DNA of 64,000 nt from Candidatus Woesebacteria bacterium UBA5073 (lineage in GTDB: Bacteria; Patescibacteriota; Microgenomatia; UBA8517). The position numbers were made by a program, and so were the translations under genes. The first letter of the stretch is position 1. Each line of letters starts with the position of its first letter. The DNA is taken from assembly GCA_002415845.1 (NCBI GenBank), contig DIAR01000010.1, positions 1 through 64,000 of the forward strand, read 5' to 3'. Positions 8,423 to 15,602 of this stretch are shown here, piece by piece. The notes under the pieces are model-generated. The model had not been told where the DNA came from. It did not search any database and was given only the letters and a program-made list of their open reading frames with translations.

Positions 8423-8746
8423 TTATTTTTGATCTATCTCCTTTTGGCATTTTTTACAAATTCTGACTTTGTCTTTTTCAACCATCCGAAAACCAACCCT
8501 AGTTACTTTTTTGCATTTCGGACAAACCAAAGCAAACTTTCCAAAACCCATCGGTCTTGGCAATTCATAAATGCCGCCTTTTTGGCCTTTTTGGGTAGCA
8601 TTGCCCTTAACGTGCTTTTTATAAATGTTAATTCCGGGAATTAAAGCGGTCATAAGTTTAACATCGACTTTTTCGATTTTTCCCTCTCTCCCTTTATCTT
8701 TTCCGGCCGTTATTTTAACGCTGTCACCGCTTTTGAATTTAAGCAT
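8423..8746 (-). CDS. rplX: Large ribosomal subunit protein uL24
   Basis: uL24, 107 aa, an initiator of 50S assembly located at the exit tunnel. The KOW motif is at the N-terminus (KSGDSVKITAGKDKGREGKIEKVDV), followed by GINIYKKHVK. The C-terminal half has CPKCKKVTRVGFR...RICKKCQKE with two C-X2-C pairs, a zinc-ribbon-like element known in many bacterial L24 proteins. It lies between rplN and rplE. Confidence 0.96.
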   Translation of the reverse strand: MLKFKSGDSVKITAGKDKGREGKIEKVDVKLMTALIPGINIYKKHVKGNATQKGQKGGIYELPRPMGFGKFALVCPKCKKVTRVGFRMVEKDKVRICKKCQKEIDQK

Positions 8747-8749
8747 GTT

Positions 8750-9115
8750 TTAGACAACCTCCCTTGCTAAAGAGGCAATTTTGTTATAACCCTCTTCTTT
8801 AATTTCTCTGGCAATCGGTCCTAAAATCCTGGTGCCACGGGGCAATCCCTGTTTATCGATCACGACCCCGGCATTATCATCGAAGCGAACATAGCTTCCG
8901 TCCTGTCTTTTGACTTCTTTCCTGGTTCGAACCACCAAAACCTTAACTTTCTCATGATCAACTACGGCTCCGGCCGAATCGGCCCCCTGAACAACACACA
9001 AAACCGTATCACCCAAGGTGGCTTTTTTGCCAATTTTGGTTGAAATACCGATAACCATCAGCCTTTTGGCACCTGAATTATCGGCCGGTTTTAAAACGGA
9101 TCTTAGTTGTATCAT
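8750..9115 (-). CDS. rplN: Large ribosomal subunit protein uL14
   Basis: uL14, 121 aa, at the subunit interface; in bacteria it is also the docking site of RsfS. It begins MIQLRSVLKPADNSGAKRLMVIGIS and shows VRTRKEVKRQDGSYVRFDDNAGVVI and PRGTRILGPIAREI, the family hallmarks. Length is exactly typical (about 122). It overlaps rpsQ by 4 bases (9112-9115). Confidence 0.97.
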   Translation of the reverse strand: MIQLRSVLKPADNSGAKRLMVIGISTKIGKKATLGDTVLCVVQGADSAGAVVDHEKVKVLVVRTRKEVKRQDGSYVRFDDNAGVVIDKQGLPRGTRILGPIAREIKEEGYNKIASLAREVV

Positions 9116-9369
9116 TTGGTCTTGGTCTCCTTTTTACCTCCAATATTAACTATCTCGATAATCTTCCATTTTTTTAATTTACTTATCGGTTTGGAAGCGG
9201 CAAATTTAACATTTTGACCGACCTGGGTTCCCAAATCATCCTGAACATGGAATTTTTTAATCTTCTTGTACCTTTTTTTATACATCGGATGAACCACCGT
9301 TCTCTCCACGGCAACCGTGGCCGTTTTGGCCATTTTGGTCGAAATTACTTTTCCGGTAAATATTTTCAT
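9112..9369 (-). CDS. rpsQ: Small ribosomal subunit protein uS17
   Basis: uS17, 85 aa, an OB-fold protein that binds 16S rRNA early. MKIFTGKVISTKMAKTATVAVER is the typical N-terminus and HPMYKKRYKKIKKFHVQDD the conserved middle; the C-terminus ends in a short Lys-rich tail. It has GAGGAAACT upstream as ribosome binding site and overlaps rpmC by 4 bases upstream and rplN by 4 bases downstream. Confidence 0.96.
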   Translation of the reverse strand: MKIFTGKVISTKMAKTATVAVERTVVHPMYKKRYKKIKKFHVQDDLGTQVGQNVKFAASKPISKLKKWKIIEIVNIGGKKETKTK

Positions 9370-9596
9370 TTTTTAGTTTCCTCAACTTTCTCTTCGCCCA
9401 ATAACTCTTTTTCCCGAATAAGGGTTAAAAGTCTGACAATTTCCAATTTCAGCATTTTGCCTTTTTTGACGTTTTTCTCGCTTTGGGTTTTAACGCCAAT
9501 CGCTATTTTAGCCAATTCGGCCTTCTTTTCCAAAACTAATTTGGTCAATTCGGCAATTTTCTTTACTTTTAGGTCTTTAAAATCTCTCTTTTTCAT
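9366..9596 (-). CDS. rpmC: Large ribosomal subunit protein uL29
   Basis: uL29, 76 aa, a two-helix protein at the exit tunnel near the trigger-factor and SRP docking site. The family pattern is visible: KDLKVKKIAELTKLVLEKKAELAKIAIG, then a Lys-rich loop and LKLEIVRLLTLIREKE. A ribosome binding site (AGAGGAAT) precedes the ATG. It is slightly longer than E. coli L29 (63 aa) through an acidic/lysine C-terminal tail. Confidence 0.93.
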   Translation of the reverse strand: MKKRDFKDLKVKKIAELTKLVLEKKAELAKIAIGVKTQSEKNVKKGKMLKLEIVRLLTLIREKELLGEEKVEETKK

Positions 9597-9597
9597 T

Positions 9598-10008
9598 TTA
9601 TTCCTCTTTCTTTACCATTTTGGTCTTAAAAGGTAATTTGGCTCCGGCTTTGTCAAAAGCGGCTTTAACAATATCTTCAGAGGCTCCGGCTACTTCATAA
9701 AGAATCCGGCCGGGTTTAACAACGGCGACATAACGATCAATATCACCTTTACCGCTACCCATTCTTTTTCCGGCTGGTCTGGAAGATACCGGTTTATCCG
9801 GAAAAACCCTGATCCAAACTTTTCCGCCTTTTTTAAGATTGTGAGTAATCGTTCTTCTGGCAGCTTCAATCTGAGCAGCCGAGAGCCAGGCAACCCCTAA
9901 AGCCTTTAGCCCGAATTCACCGAAAGAAAGGGTTGAACCCCGAAGGGCGGTTCCTCGTCTTCGGCCTCTGAAATCTTTAATATATTTTCTTTTCTTTGGT
10001 TGTAACAT
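9598..10008 (-). CDS. rplP: Large ribosomal subunit protein uL16
   Basis: uL16, 136 aa, next to the peptidyl-transferase centre and A-site tRNA. It begins MLQPKKRKYIKDFRGRRRG and shows LSFGEFGLKALGVAWLSAAQIEAARR and PVSSRPAGKRMGSGKGDIDRYVAVVKPG. The ATG at 10008 overlaps the rpsC stop by one base (TAATG) and follows a strong AAGGAGGAAG; the longer open frame to 10035 is rejected. Confidence 0.97.
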   Translation of the reverse strand: MLQPKKRKYIKDFRGRRRGTALRGSTLSFGEFGLKALGVAWLSAAQIEAARRTITHNLKKGGKVWIRVFPDKPVSSRPAGKRMGSGKGDIDRYVAVVKPGRILYEVAGASEDIVKAAFDKAGAKLPFKTKMVKKEE

Positions 10009-10661
10009 TATTCTTCCTCCTTTTTGTGAATCCAAACTTTAACTCCGACATAACCTCTTTTTAAAAGGGCCGGAACTTCGGCATAGTCGATCGTTTCTCT
10101 CAAGCTTTGGGTTGGAACTGAACCTTCATGATATTTCTCAACCCGAGAAATCTCGGCACCGTTAATACGGCCGCCCAAAACAACTTTAACGCCTTTGGCT
10201 CCCGAGGCCATCACTCTTTCAATCGCTTTGGAAACAACCCTTCGCGACGGCATTCTTCGTTCCAATTCAGCTGCAATTCTCTCGGCCACCAAGTGAGCCG
10301 AAATTTCGGAATTTTTAACCTCGTTAACCTTAAGATCAATTTTCATATCGGCAATTTTCTTTTTTCGGACTTCCGAAATAATGCTCAGGATAAATTTTTT
10401 GACATCCTCAATTCCGGTTCCGCCCCGGCCGATAACCACACCTGGTCTTGAGACCGACATAATAATCACTAAACTCTTCGGCAACCTTTCAATCTCAACC
10501 GAAGTAATTCCGGCCAACTTAAGTCGGTTCATAAGGGCTTTTCTGATTTTAATGTCTTCGACCAAATTGTCCTTAAAACTGGCATTATCGGAAAACCACC
10601 TTGATTTCCAAGGCAAAAAACTGCCTGTTCTAAAACCGATTGGATTAACTTTTTGTCCCAT
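10008..10661 (-). CDS. rpsC: Small ribosomal subunit protein uS3
   Basis: uS3, 217 aa, lines the mRNA entry channel. It starts MGQKVNPIGFRTGSFLPWKSRWF and contains the KH type II domain with VSRPGVVIGRGGTGIEDVKKFI around residues 70-92 and the C-terminal RIAAELERRMPSRRVVSKAI...GAKGVKVVLGGRINGAEISR. The start overlaps the end of the long rplV by 17 bases. AAAGGAAAAG upstream can serve as ribosome binding site. Confidence 0.97.
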   Translation of the reverse strand: MGQKVNPIGFRTGSFLPWKSRWFSDNASFKDNLVEDIKIRKALMNRLKLAGITSVEIERLPKSLVIIMSVSRPGVVIGRGGTGIEDVKKFILSIISEVRKKKIADMKIDLKVNEVKNSEISAHLVAERIAAELERRMPSRRVVSKAIERVMASGAKGVKVVLGGRINGAEISRVEKYHEGSVPTQSLRETIDYAEVPALLKRGYVGVKVWIHKKEEE

Positions 10662-11106
10662 TGTCTTTTCCTTTCTTTACGGCTTTAACTTTCTTTTCTT
10701 CTTTTTTGGCTTCATTTGTTTCTTTTACTTCAGCTTCTTTTCCAATTTCAGCTCTTTTGGCTATTTTTGTTTCATCTTTTATCGTTTCCAAAACAATTCT
10801 GATGTGGCTCATTTTCTTTATAATCGGATGTGACTGTCCTCTTGAAACGGCAATGCCTCTTTTTAATCTCGGACCGTCACCGATTTGAATTTCTTTAATT
10901 TTAACGTCATCCTCGCCAAAACCCTTGGCTTTGGCCATAGCCATGGCATTCTTTAAGACTTTAACAATTGGCTCAACGCCTCTTTTACCTACAAAGGGTA
11001 ACTGCTCCAGTGCGTCTTTAGGCTTCATTTTTTTGGCCAAATCAGCTACCGGCCTTAATTTCTTAGGCGACATCAATAAATATTTTTGGGTGGCTATAAA
11101 TAACAT
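10645..11106 (-). CDS. rplV: Large ribosomal subunit protein uL22 with long charged C-terminal tail
   Basis: uL22, 153 aa, lines the exit tunnel. The core (about 1-112) has QKYLLMSPKKLRPVADL, ALEQLPFVGKRGVEPIVKVLKNAMA and RLKRGIAVSRGQSHPIIKKMSHIRIVL. After it come about 40 residues rich in Lys, Glu and Ala that the 110-aa E. coli protein lacks; the tail runs 17 bases into rpsC. The ATG at 11106 matches the family start; the open frame extends to 11265 only because it overlaps rpsS in another frame. Confidence 0.94.
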   Translation of the reverse strand: MLFIATQKYLLMSPKKLRPVADLAKKMKPKDALEQLPFVGKRGVEPIVKVLKNAMAMAKAKGFGEDDVKIKEIQIGDGPRLKRGIAVSRGQSHPIIKKMSHIRIVLETIKDETKIAKRAEIGKEAEVKETNEAKKEEKKVKAVKKGKDNGTKS

Positions 11107-11110
11107 TTTT

Positions 11111-11392
11111 TTAAGTTTTATCCAACGTTCTTTTAACAATTTCTCCATGTCCTCTAAAGGTCCTCGTCGGTGAAAATTCTCCAAGCCTGTGACCGACCAT
11201 ATCTTCGGTGACGAAAACGTCGATGAAAATGTGGCCGTTATGAACCTGAAAGTACTTGCCGACAAATTCAGGTGAAATCTGACAACCTCTCGACCAGGTT
11301 TTAATCGGGTTTTCTTTTTGTCCCATACCGTTAACCACCTTTTTAATCAGGCGTTCGTCGACAAATGGTCCTTTTTTAGTTGATCTAGACAT
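11111..11392 (-). CDS. rpsS: Small ribosomal subunit protein uS19
   Basis: uS19, 93 aa, in the 30S head with uS13. It begins [19 protein letters not shown] and shows [57 protein letters not shown] in order (a nearly complete match to the family pattern). Length is standard. It lies between rplB and rplV. Confidence 0.97.
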   Translation of the reverse strand: MSRSTKKGPFVDERLIKKVVNGMGQKENPIKTWSRGCQISPEFVGKYFQVHNGHIFIDVFVTEDMVGHRLGEFSPTRTFRGHGEIVKRTLDKT

Positions 11393-11397
11393 ATTTT

Positions 11398-12147
11398 TTA
11401 ATGATGTGAACCTAATTTCCTTCTTTGAACAATCAGGGCATCTGAATATTTAAATTTCTTTCTGGTATTACCAACGGCCGGTTTTCCGTAAACCGTCTTT
11501 GGGAATTTGAGACCTACCGAGCTTCGGCCTTCTCCACCTCCGTGCGGATGAGCATTCGGATGCATGGCCACACCTCTGACTCTGGGCCTTATCCCCATGT
11601 GTCTTCTTGTTCCGGCTTTCTTTAATCTTCGGGTTCTAAACTCAAGATTACCCAACTGCCCGACGGTGGCAAAACATTCCGGTAAAAACCTTCTGATTTC
11701 ACCCGAAGGTAATTTAACCAAAACATATTTTTCTTCTTTTCCGTGCAAGGTAGCAACCGAACCGGCGCTTTTGACCATCTGGCCGCCCTTTCCATGTGTG
11801 ATTTCCAAATTATGAATCGGTGTTCCAACAGGAATCTTATTTAAAGTCAAAACGTTTCCGGCTTCAATCGGAGCTGCCTCCGAAGTAATCACTTTCTGGC
11901 CTAATTTTATGCCCTCAGGGGCTAAAATATAGCGCCTTTCGCCGTCTTCGTAAATAACCAAAGCAACCCTGACGTTTCTGTTCGGATCATATTCAATCGC
12001 TTCAACCCTTCCCCAAACATCAATTTTATCTCTTTTGAAATCGATTTCCCGCAAAAATCTCTTTTCCCGGCCACCCTGATGCCTGACGGTCACTTTACCG
12101 TTTAAGCGGCCTGATCTTTTCTTTAAAATATTTTTTAGTTTACCCAT
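11398..12147 (-). CDS. rplB: Large ribosomal subunit protein uL2, short N-terminus
   Basis: uL2, 249 aa, required for subunit association and peptidyl-transferase activity. It has [19 protein letters not shown] near the start, then the OB and SH3-like domains, and the C-terminal [19 protein letters not shown] with the conserved His near the active centre. The usual bacterial protein is about 275 aa; here roughly 30 residues corresponding to the E. coli KPTSPGRRH... leader are missing, the gene opening directly with [14 protein letters not shown]. The ATG at 12147 is one base from the rplW stop. Confidence 0.96.
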   Translation of the reverse strand: MGKLKNILKKRSGRLNGKVTVRHQGGREKRFLREIDFKRDKIDVWGRVEAIEYDPNRNVRVALVIYEDGERRYILAPEGIKLGQKVITSEAAPIEAGNVLTLNKIPVGTPIHNLEITHGKGGQMVKSAGSVATLHGKEEKYVLVKLPSGEIRRFLPECFATVGQLGNLEFRTRRLKKAGTRRHMGIRPRVRGVAMHPNAHPHGGGEGRSSVGLKFPKTVYGKPAVGNTRKKFKYSDALIVQRRKLGSHH

Positions 12148-12148
12148 G

Positions 12149-12427
12149 TTATTTTGCTTTCTCTTCAAACAAATCAATCTTTTCGTCTTTGGCTAAAGAA
12201 ACAATTACTTTCTTGATCGGTTTAACCGTTTGTACCGTACCCTTATAGTTTCTCTTGGACAAGCCTTTATAATTTAAGCTTTTAATACCCTTAACGTGGA
12301 CATCAAAACTGTGGTTAATCAGTTTTTTAATCTCGGGTTTGGTTAAACCCTTGTCGACAAAAAAGGAATAAAAACCTTTTTTGGCCAAGCCCATACTTTT
12401 TTCGGTTAAAACCGGTCTGAATTTCAT
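12149..12427 (-). CDS. rplW: Large ribosomal subunit protein uL23
   Basis: uL23, 92 aa, at the tunnel exit, docking site for trigger factor and SRP. Visible: RPVLTEKSMGLAKKGFYSFFVDKGLTKPEIKKLINHSFDVHVKGI and the loop LSKRNYKGTVQ...KKVIVSLAKDEKIDLF. A good ribosome binding site (AAGGAGG) precedes the ATG. It overlaps rplD by 4 bases (12424-12427). Confidence 0.95.
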   Translation of the reverse strand: MKFRPVLTEKSMGLAKKGFYSFFVDKGLTKPEIKKLINHSFDVHVKGIKSLNYKGLSKRNYKGTVQTVKPIKKVIVSLAKDEKIDLFEEKAK

Positions 12428-13044
12428 TTTTTAGCCTCCTTAACTACCTTTTTAAAAGCATCCTTGTCTATTAAAATAAGTCCGCCTTTAAAAATAACAA
12501 AAGCGTTCATATCTTTATAAGAAACAATCTGAACATTTTTTATATTCCGTAAAAATCTCTCTTTGGCAGCGTTTTCCTTGGTTAAAACAACGGTAAATTT
12601 CCTGTCGTTAATAACCTTGCTCAAAAGACCTTTGAAATCGGTCGTTTTTTTGACTTCGGAAATGCCGGATAAAACAACCAATTCTTTGGCTTTAGCCTTT
12701 AAAGAAAGGGCAACAGCTAAGGCTTTTTGACGCATCTTAAAAGGAAGAGTTAATTCTCTTCGTTCCAATTTTGGTCCATGAGCAGATCCACCACCGACAA
12801 AAATCGGGGCTGACCTGGCACCGTGTCTGGCACCACCTGTCCCTTTTTGCTTGTACCACTTTTTCTTGGTTCGGTTAATTTCGGCTCTGGTTTTGGCTTT
12901 GGCCATACCGAAATGTGATCTTTCCTCATAAACTCTGACGGCTTGAGCCAATAAGGCTAGATTTTCTTTTTCTTCAAAACCTTTAGGCAGAGTTGTCTCT
13001 TCCAATTTAGTTCCTTTAACGGAATAGGTTATAACTTTAAGCAT
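12424..13044 (-). CDS. rplD: Large ribosomal subunit protein uL4
   Basis: uL4, 206 aa, 50S assembly protein with a tunnel-lining loop. The extended loop is present as KKWYKQKGTGGARHGARSAPIFVGGGSAHGPK (about 63-95). In E. coli L4 represses the S10 operon; whether it does here is not known. The ATG at 13044 has a strong AAGGAGGAAG about 6 bases upstream and overlaps the end of rplC by 8 bases. A TTG two codons upstream is less likely. Confidence 0.95.
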   Translation of the reverse strand: MLKVITYSVKGTKLEETTLPKGFEEKENLALLAQAVRVYEERSHFGMAKAKTRAEINRTKKKWYKQKGTGGARHGARSAPIFVGGGSAHGPKLERRELTLPFKMRQKALAVALSLKAKAKELVVLSGISEVKKTTDFKGLLSKVINDRKFTVVLTKENAAKERFLRNIKNVQIVSYKDMNAFVIFKGGLILIDKDAFKKVVKEAKK

Positions 13045-13822
13045 TGGCAACTTCCTCCTTCTTTTCTTCCGGCTTTACGGCCTGACTTCCTTCAGTTTTT
13101 ACTTCACCTTCGGCTTCCGGTTCACCTTCAACAATGGCGGCCTGGACTTCAACGATACCTTCCAACTTGCCTTTGGAAACTCTTTTTAAGATTAAGGGGG
13201 CTCCGGTAACTCCAGGAACAGGGCCTGATACTTCCATCTCATTTGTCTCATCGTCTAAAGACACCACCTGTAGGTTTTTAACGGTTACCCGATCACTACC
13301 CATTCTGCCGGCCATGTGTTTGCCTTTGTAAATTCTACCCGGAGTTGTTCCTGCACCAATTGAACCGGGAGCTCTTTCTCGATCAGATTGTCCGTGGGTT
13401 CTGGGACCACCATGAAAATGCCACCTTTTGACGGCTCCGGCAAAACCTTTGCCTTTGGATATTCCGGTGACATTGATAACATCCCCTAAACTAAAAATAT
13501 CAGAGAGGGTTATTGTGTCTCCGATTTTGATAGCTTCATTTTGTTTATTTTGGGGTTCTTTATCAAACTTAACTTCGAGAAGATAGCGGGGGGCGGTATT
13601 GTTCTTAATGATGGTTTTAAGATGTCCCTGAAGAGCTTTACTTACATTCTTGGTCGTCCTTTCACCTACACCCAATTGCAGGCCCCAATAGCCGTCTTTT
13701 TCCATCGTTTTAACCTGGGTAACCACGCAAGGGGCAACCTTGACCTTGGTGACGGTTACTCTTCGACCCTCAACAAAGGTTTGGCTCATTTTTTCTTTTA
13801 AACCGATAATGGTATTAAGCAT
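13037..13822 (-). CDS. rplC: Large ribosomal subunit protein uL3
   Basis: uL3, 261 aa, with a loop reaching the peptidyl-transferase centre. Motifs: VTQVKTMEKDGYWGLQLG, GDVINVTGISKGKGFAGAVKRWHFHGGPRTHGQSDRERAPGSIG and GRIYKGKHMAGRMGSDRVT. A roughly 40-residue Glu-rich C-terminal tail (EVQAAIVEGEPEAEGEVK...) is extra to the usual 210 aa. First gene of its own transcript: promoter and terminator-like leader lie just upstream. ATG at 13822 chosen over an in-frame GTG at 13834; no Shine-Dalgarno is visible. Confidence 0.95.
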   Translation of the reverse strand: MLNTIIGLKEKMSQTFVEGRRVTVTKVKVAPCVVTQVKTMEKDGYWGLQLGVGERTTKNVSKALQGHLKTIIKNNTAPRYLLEVKFDKEPQNKQNEAIKIGDTITLSDIFSLGDVINVTGISKGKGFAGAVKRWHFHGGPRTHGQSDRERAPGSIGAGTTPGRIYKGKHMAGRMGSDRVTVKNLQVVSLDDETNEMEVSGPVPGVTGAPLILKRVSKGKLEGIVEVQAAIVEGEPEAEGEVKTEGSQAVKPEEKKEEVANA

Positions 13823-13834
13823 GATTTTAAGCAC

Positions 13835-13857
13835 AAAAAAAGGTGCCGGAGCACCTT
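13835..13857 (-). terminator. Intrinsic terminator / attenuator between rpsJ and rplC
   Basis: On the minus strand AAGGTGC, loop TCCG, GCACCTT, then TTTTT: a perfect 7-bp stem with a tetraloop and U-tract. It lies about 63 bases downstream of the predicted rplC transcription start and 13 bases before the rplC ATG, so it can end tuf-rpsJ transcripts and also act as an attenuator for the S10-spc-alpha transcript. Confidence 0.8.
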
Positions 13858-13926
13858 ACCTTCCTTAGGCACTTCCTGCTTACCTTAAGTGGTTAATCTT
13901 TTAAGATCACCTCCACGATAGGGCAA

Positions 13927-13955
13927 ATTATAGCAAAGCTGAGGCGGGTAAGCAA
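13927..13955 (-). promoter_or_regulatory. Promoter of the rplC (S10-spc-alpha) operon
   Basis: -35 TTGCTT (13950-13955), 17-base spacer, extended -10 TGC-TATAAT (13927-13932). Predicted start near 13920, giving a leader of about 100 bases that contains the terminator-like hairpin. Located directly after the rpsJ stop. Confidence 0.8.
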
Positions 13956-13966
13956 GTGAGGAACCC

Positions 13967-14275
13967 TTACATCTTGATCTCGATGGAGACTCCGGCGGGA
14001 AGTTCGAGATTGGACAAGGAATCAATGGTTCTTTCGGACGGATCGACCAGGTCGATGAGCCTTTTGTGAACCAAAACTTCAAAGTGTTCCTGAGCGTCTT
14101 TATCGGTAAAAGGCGATTCTTTAACCGCCATAACCGTTCTTTTTGTGGGTAAGGGGATGGGACCGACGATTTTTGCACCCGTTGCCAGAGCTGTATCCAA
14201 TATTTTAGCCGCCGCTTCGTCGAGAACGCGGTGGTCATAACTCTTTAGTTTGACTCGAAGTCTACCTGCTGGCAT
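13967..14275 (-). CDS. rpsJ: Small ribosomal subunit protein uS10
   Basis: uS10, 102 aa, in the 30S head; NusE in antitermination complexes. RLRVKLKSYDHRVLDEAAAKI, GPIPLPTKRTVMAV and EHFEVLVHKRLIDLVDPSERTIDSL are family hallmarks. In most bacteria rpsJ leads the S10 operon; here it is cotranscribed with tuf (23 bases upstream) and separated from rplC by a promoter and terminator. This couples uS10 to EF-Tu synthesis rather than to uL3. Confidence 0.97.
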   Translation of the reverse strand: MPAGRLRVKLKSYDHRVLDEAAAKILDTALATGAKIVGPIPLPTKRTVMAVKESPFTDKDAQEHFEVLVHKRLIDLVDPSERTIDSLSNLELPAGVSIEIKM

Positions 14276-14298
14276 TTTGGGTTAAGGTACTAAAAATA

Positions 14299-15498
14299 TT
14301 AAGCAATTATTTTGGTGATGGCTCCGGCTCCAACCGTGCTGCCACCTTCTCTGATTGCAAATCTAAAGCCTTCTTCCATGGCGACCGGTGAAATCAATTT
14401 AACTTTCATTTTGGCACTGTCTCCAGGCATAACCATTTCAATTCCTTCAGGAAGAGTCACTTCTCCTGTTATATCAGAAGTCTTAATGTAGAATTGTGGT
14501 TTGTAACCGGTAAAGAAAGGTGTATGTCGTCCACCCTCTTCTTTGGAAAGAATATAAACTTCGGCTTCAAAATCGGTGTGAGGGGTAATTGAACCCGGTT
14601 TGGCCAAGACCTGACCACGTTCAACATCGTCTTTTTCAACACCTCGAAGAAGAACTCCGACGTTGTCGCCGGCCAAAGTTTCATCCAAGGTCTTTCTGAA
14701 CATCTCAAGACCGGTAACAACCGTTTTCTTGGTGTCTTTAAGACCGACAATCTCGATTTCCTCGTTAATCTTTAAGGTTCCTCTTTCAACTCTTCCGGTC
14801 ACGACCGTGCCTCGTCCTTTAATAGCAAAGACGTCTTCAACCGGCATTAAGAACGGTTTTTCAGAATCACGAACAGGATCAGGAATGTAGTTATCAACCG
14901 CATCCATCAAAGCTACGATTTGTTTTTCGGCTTCGGCATCACCCTCCAAGGCTTTCAAGGCGGAACCCCTGATTATCGGGACTTCATCGCCAGGAAACTC
15001 GTATTTCTTTAAAAGTTCCCTGACATCGGCTTCGACCAAATCAATGATTTCTGGATCGTCAACCGTGTCAACTTTGTTTAAGAAAACAACGATAGCCGGA
15101 ACATTGACCTGTCTGGCCAAAATAACGTGCTCTCTGGTTTGAGGCATTGGACCGTCGGCGGCTGAGATAACCAAAATAGCACCGTCCATTTGGGCGGCAC
15201 CGGTAATCATGTTTTTGATGTAATCAGCATGACCAGGAGCATCAATATGAGCATAATGCCTCTTGGCTGTTTCATATTCAATGTGGGAAATGTTAATCGT
15301 AACGCCTCTTTCTTTTTCTTCAGGAGCGTTATCGATTTCGTCGAACTTGTAGGCTTTGGTGTTATTACCCGGTTGCTTGGATAAAACCGTGCTGATGGCG
15401 GCGGTTAAAGTGGTTTTTCCATGATCAACATGACCAATCGTACCGACATTTACGTGTGGTTTGGTTCTGTCAAATTTTTGTTTAGCTTCGCCTGCCAT
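14299..15498 (-). CDS. tuf: Elongation factor Tu
   Basis: EF-Tu, 399 aa, the GTPase that brings aminoacyl-tRNA to the ribosome. G-motifs: GHVDHGKT (22-29), switch region [25 protein letters not shown] and SALKALEG. Domains II and III follow with [12 protein letters not shown] and the C-terminal [19 protein letters not shown]. Only one tuf is seen here. No Shine-Dalgarno is next to the ATG; two promoters lie upstream, the nearer one close enough to produce a leaderless message. Confidence 0.98.
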   Translation of the reverse strand: MAGEAKQKFDRTKPHVNVGTIGHVDHGKTTLTAAISTVLSKQPGNNTKAYKFDEIDNAPEEKERGVTINISHIEYETAKRHYAHIDAPGHADYIKNMITGAAQMDGAILVISAADGPMPQTREHVILARQVNVPAIVVFLNKVDTVDDPEIIDLVEADVRELLKKYEFPGDEVPIIRGSALKALEGDAEAEKQIVALMDAVDNYIPDPVRDSEKPFLMPVEDVFAIKGRGTVVTGRVERGTLKINEEIEIVGLKDTKKTVVTGLEMFRKTLDETLAGDNVGVLLRGVEKDDVERGQVLAKPGSITPHTDFEAEVYILSKEEGGRHTPFFTGYKPQFYIKTSDITGEVTLPEGIEMVMPGDSAKMKVKLISPVAMEEGFRFAIREGGSTVGAGAITKIIA

Positions 15499-15506
15499 GA
15501 TAGTGT

Positions 15507-15535
15507 ATTATAATATCTTTCCTTTAAAGAAACAA
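15507..15535 (-). promoter_or_regulatory. tuf promoter P2 (proximal, leaderless-type)
   Basis: -35 TTGTTT (15530-15535), 17-base spacer, -10 TATAAT (15507-15512). The -10 ends 8 bases before the tuf ATG, so transcription would begin at or next to the start codon. Its -35 overlaps the leader hairpin of P1. Confidence 0.55.
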
Positions 15536-15552
15536 GGGCACTAAAAGCCCTT
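15534..15552 (-). promoter_or_regulatory. Leader hairpin upstream of tuf
   Basis: Minus-strand AAGGGC, loop TTTTAGT, GCCCTT, followed by GTTTCTTT. A 6-bp stem with an imperfect U-rich tail: weak terminator or structural leader element in the P1 transcript. Confidence 0.5.
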
Positions 15553-15562
15553 ACTAACTCAT

Positions 15563-15592
15563 ATTATAGCCAAGGCTAATTGTGCCTGTCAA
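15563..15592 (-). promoter_or_regulatory. tuf promoter P1 (distal, consensus)
   Basis: Perfect -35 TTGACA (15587-15592) and perfect -10 TATAAT (15563-15568) with an 18-base spacer, lying between the fusA stop and tuf. Predicted leader of roughly 58 bases containing a hairpin. Confidence 0.85.
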
Positions 15593-15602
15593 GAAGAGGT
15601 TT

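Noticed and set aside
8066..8644. 192-codon plus-strand open frame opposite rplE/rplX
   Set aside because: Lies wholly antisense to two conserved ribosomal genes, has no family resemblance and no ribosome binding site.
11107..11265. N-terminal extension of rplV
   Set aside because: It overlaps rpsS almost fully and is unlike any uL22; the ATG at 11106 matches the family start.
13858..13966. tRNA or small RNA gene between rpsJ and rplC
   Set aside because: No cloverleaf or TψC box; the stretch is explained by promoter, leader and terminator.
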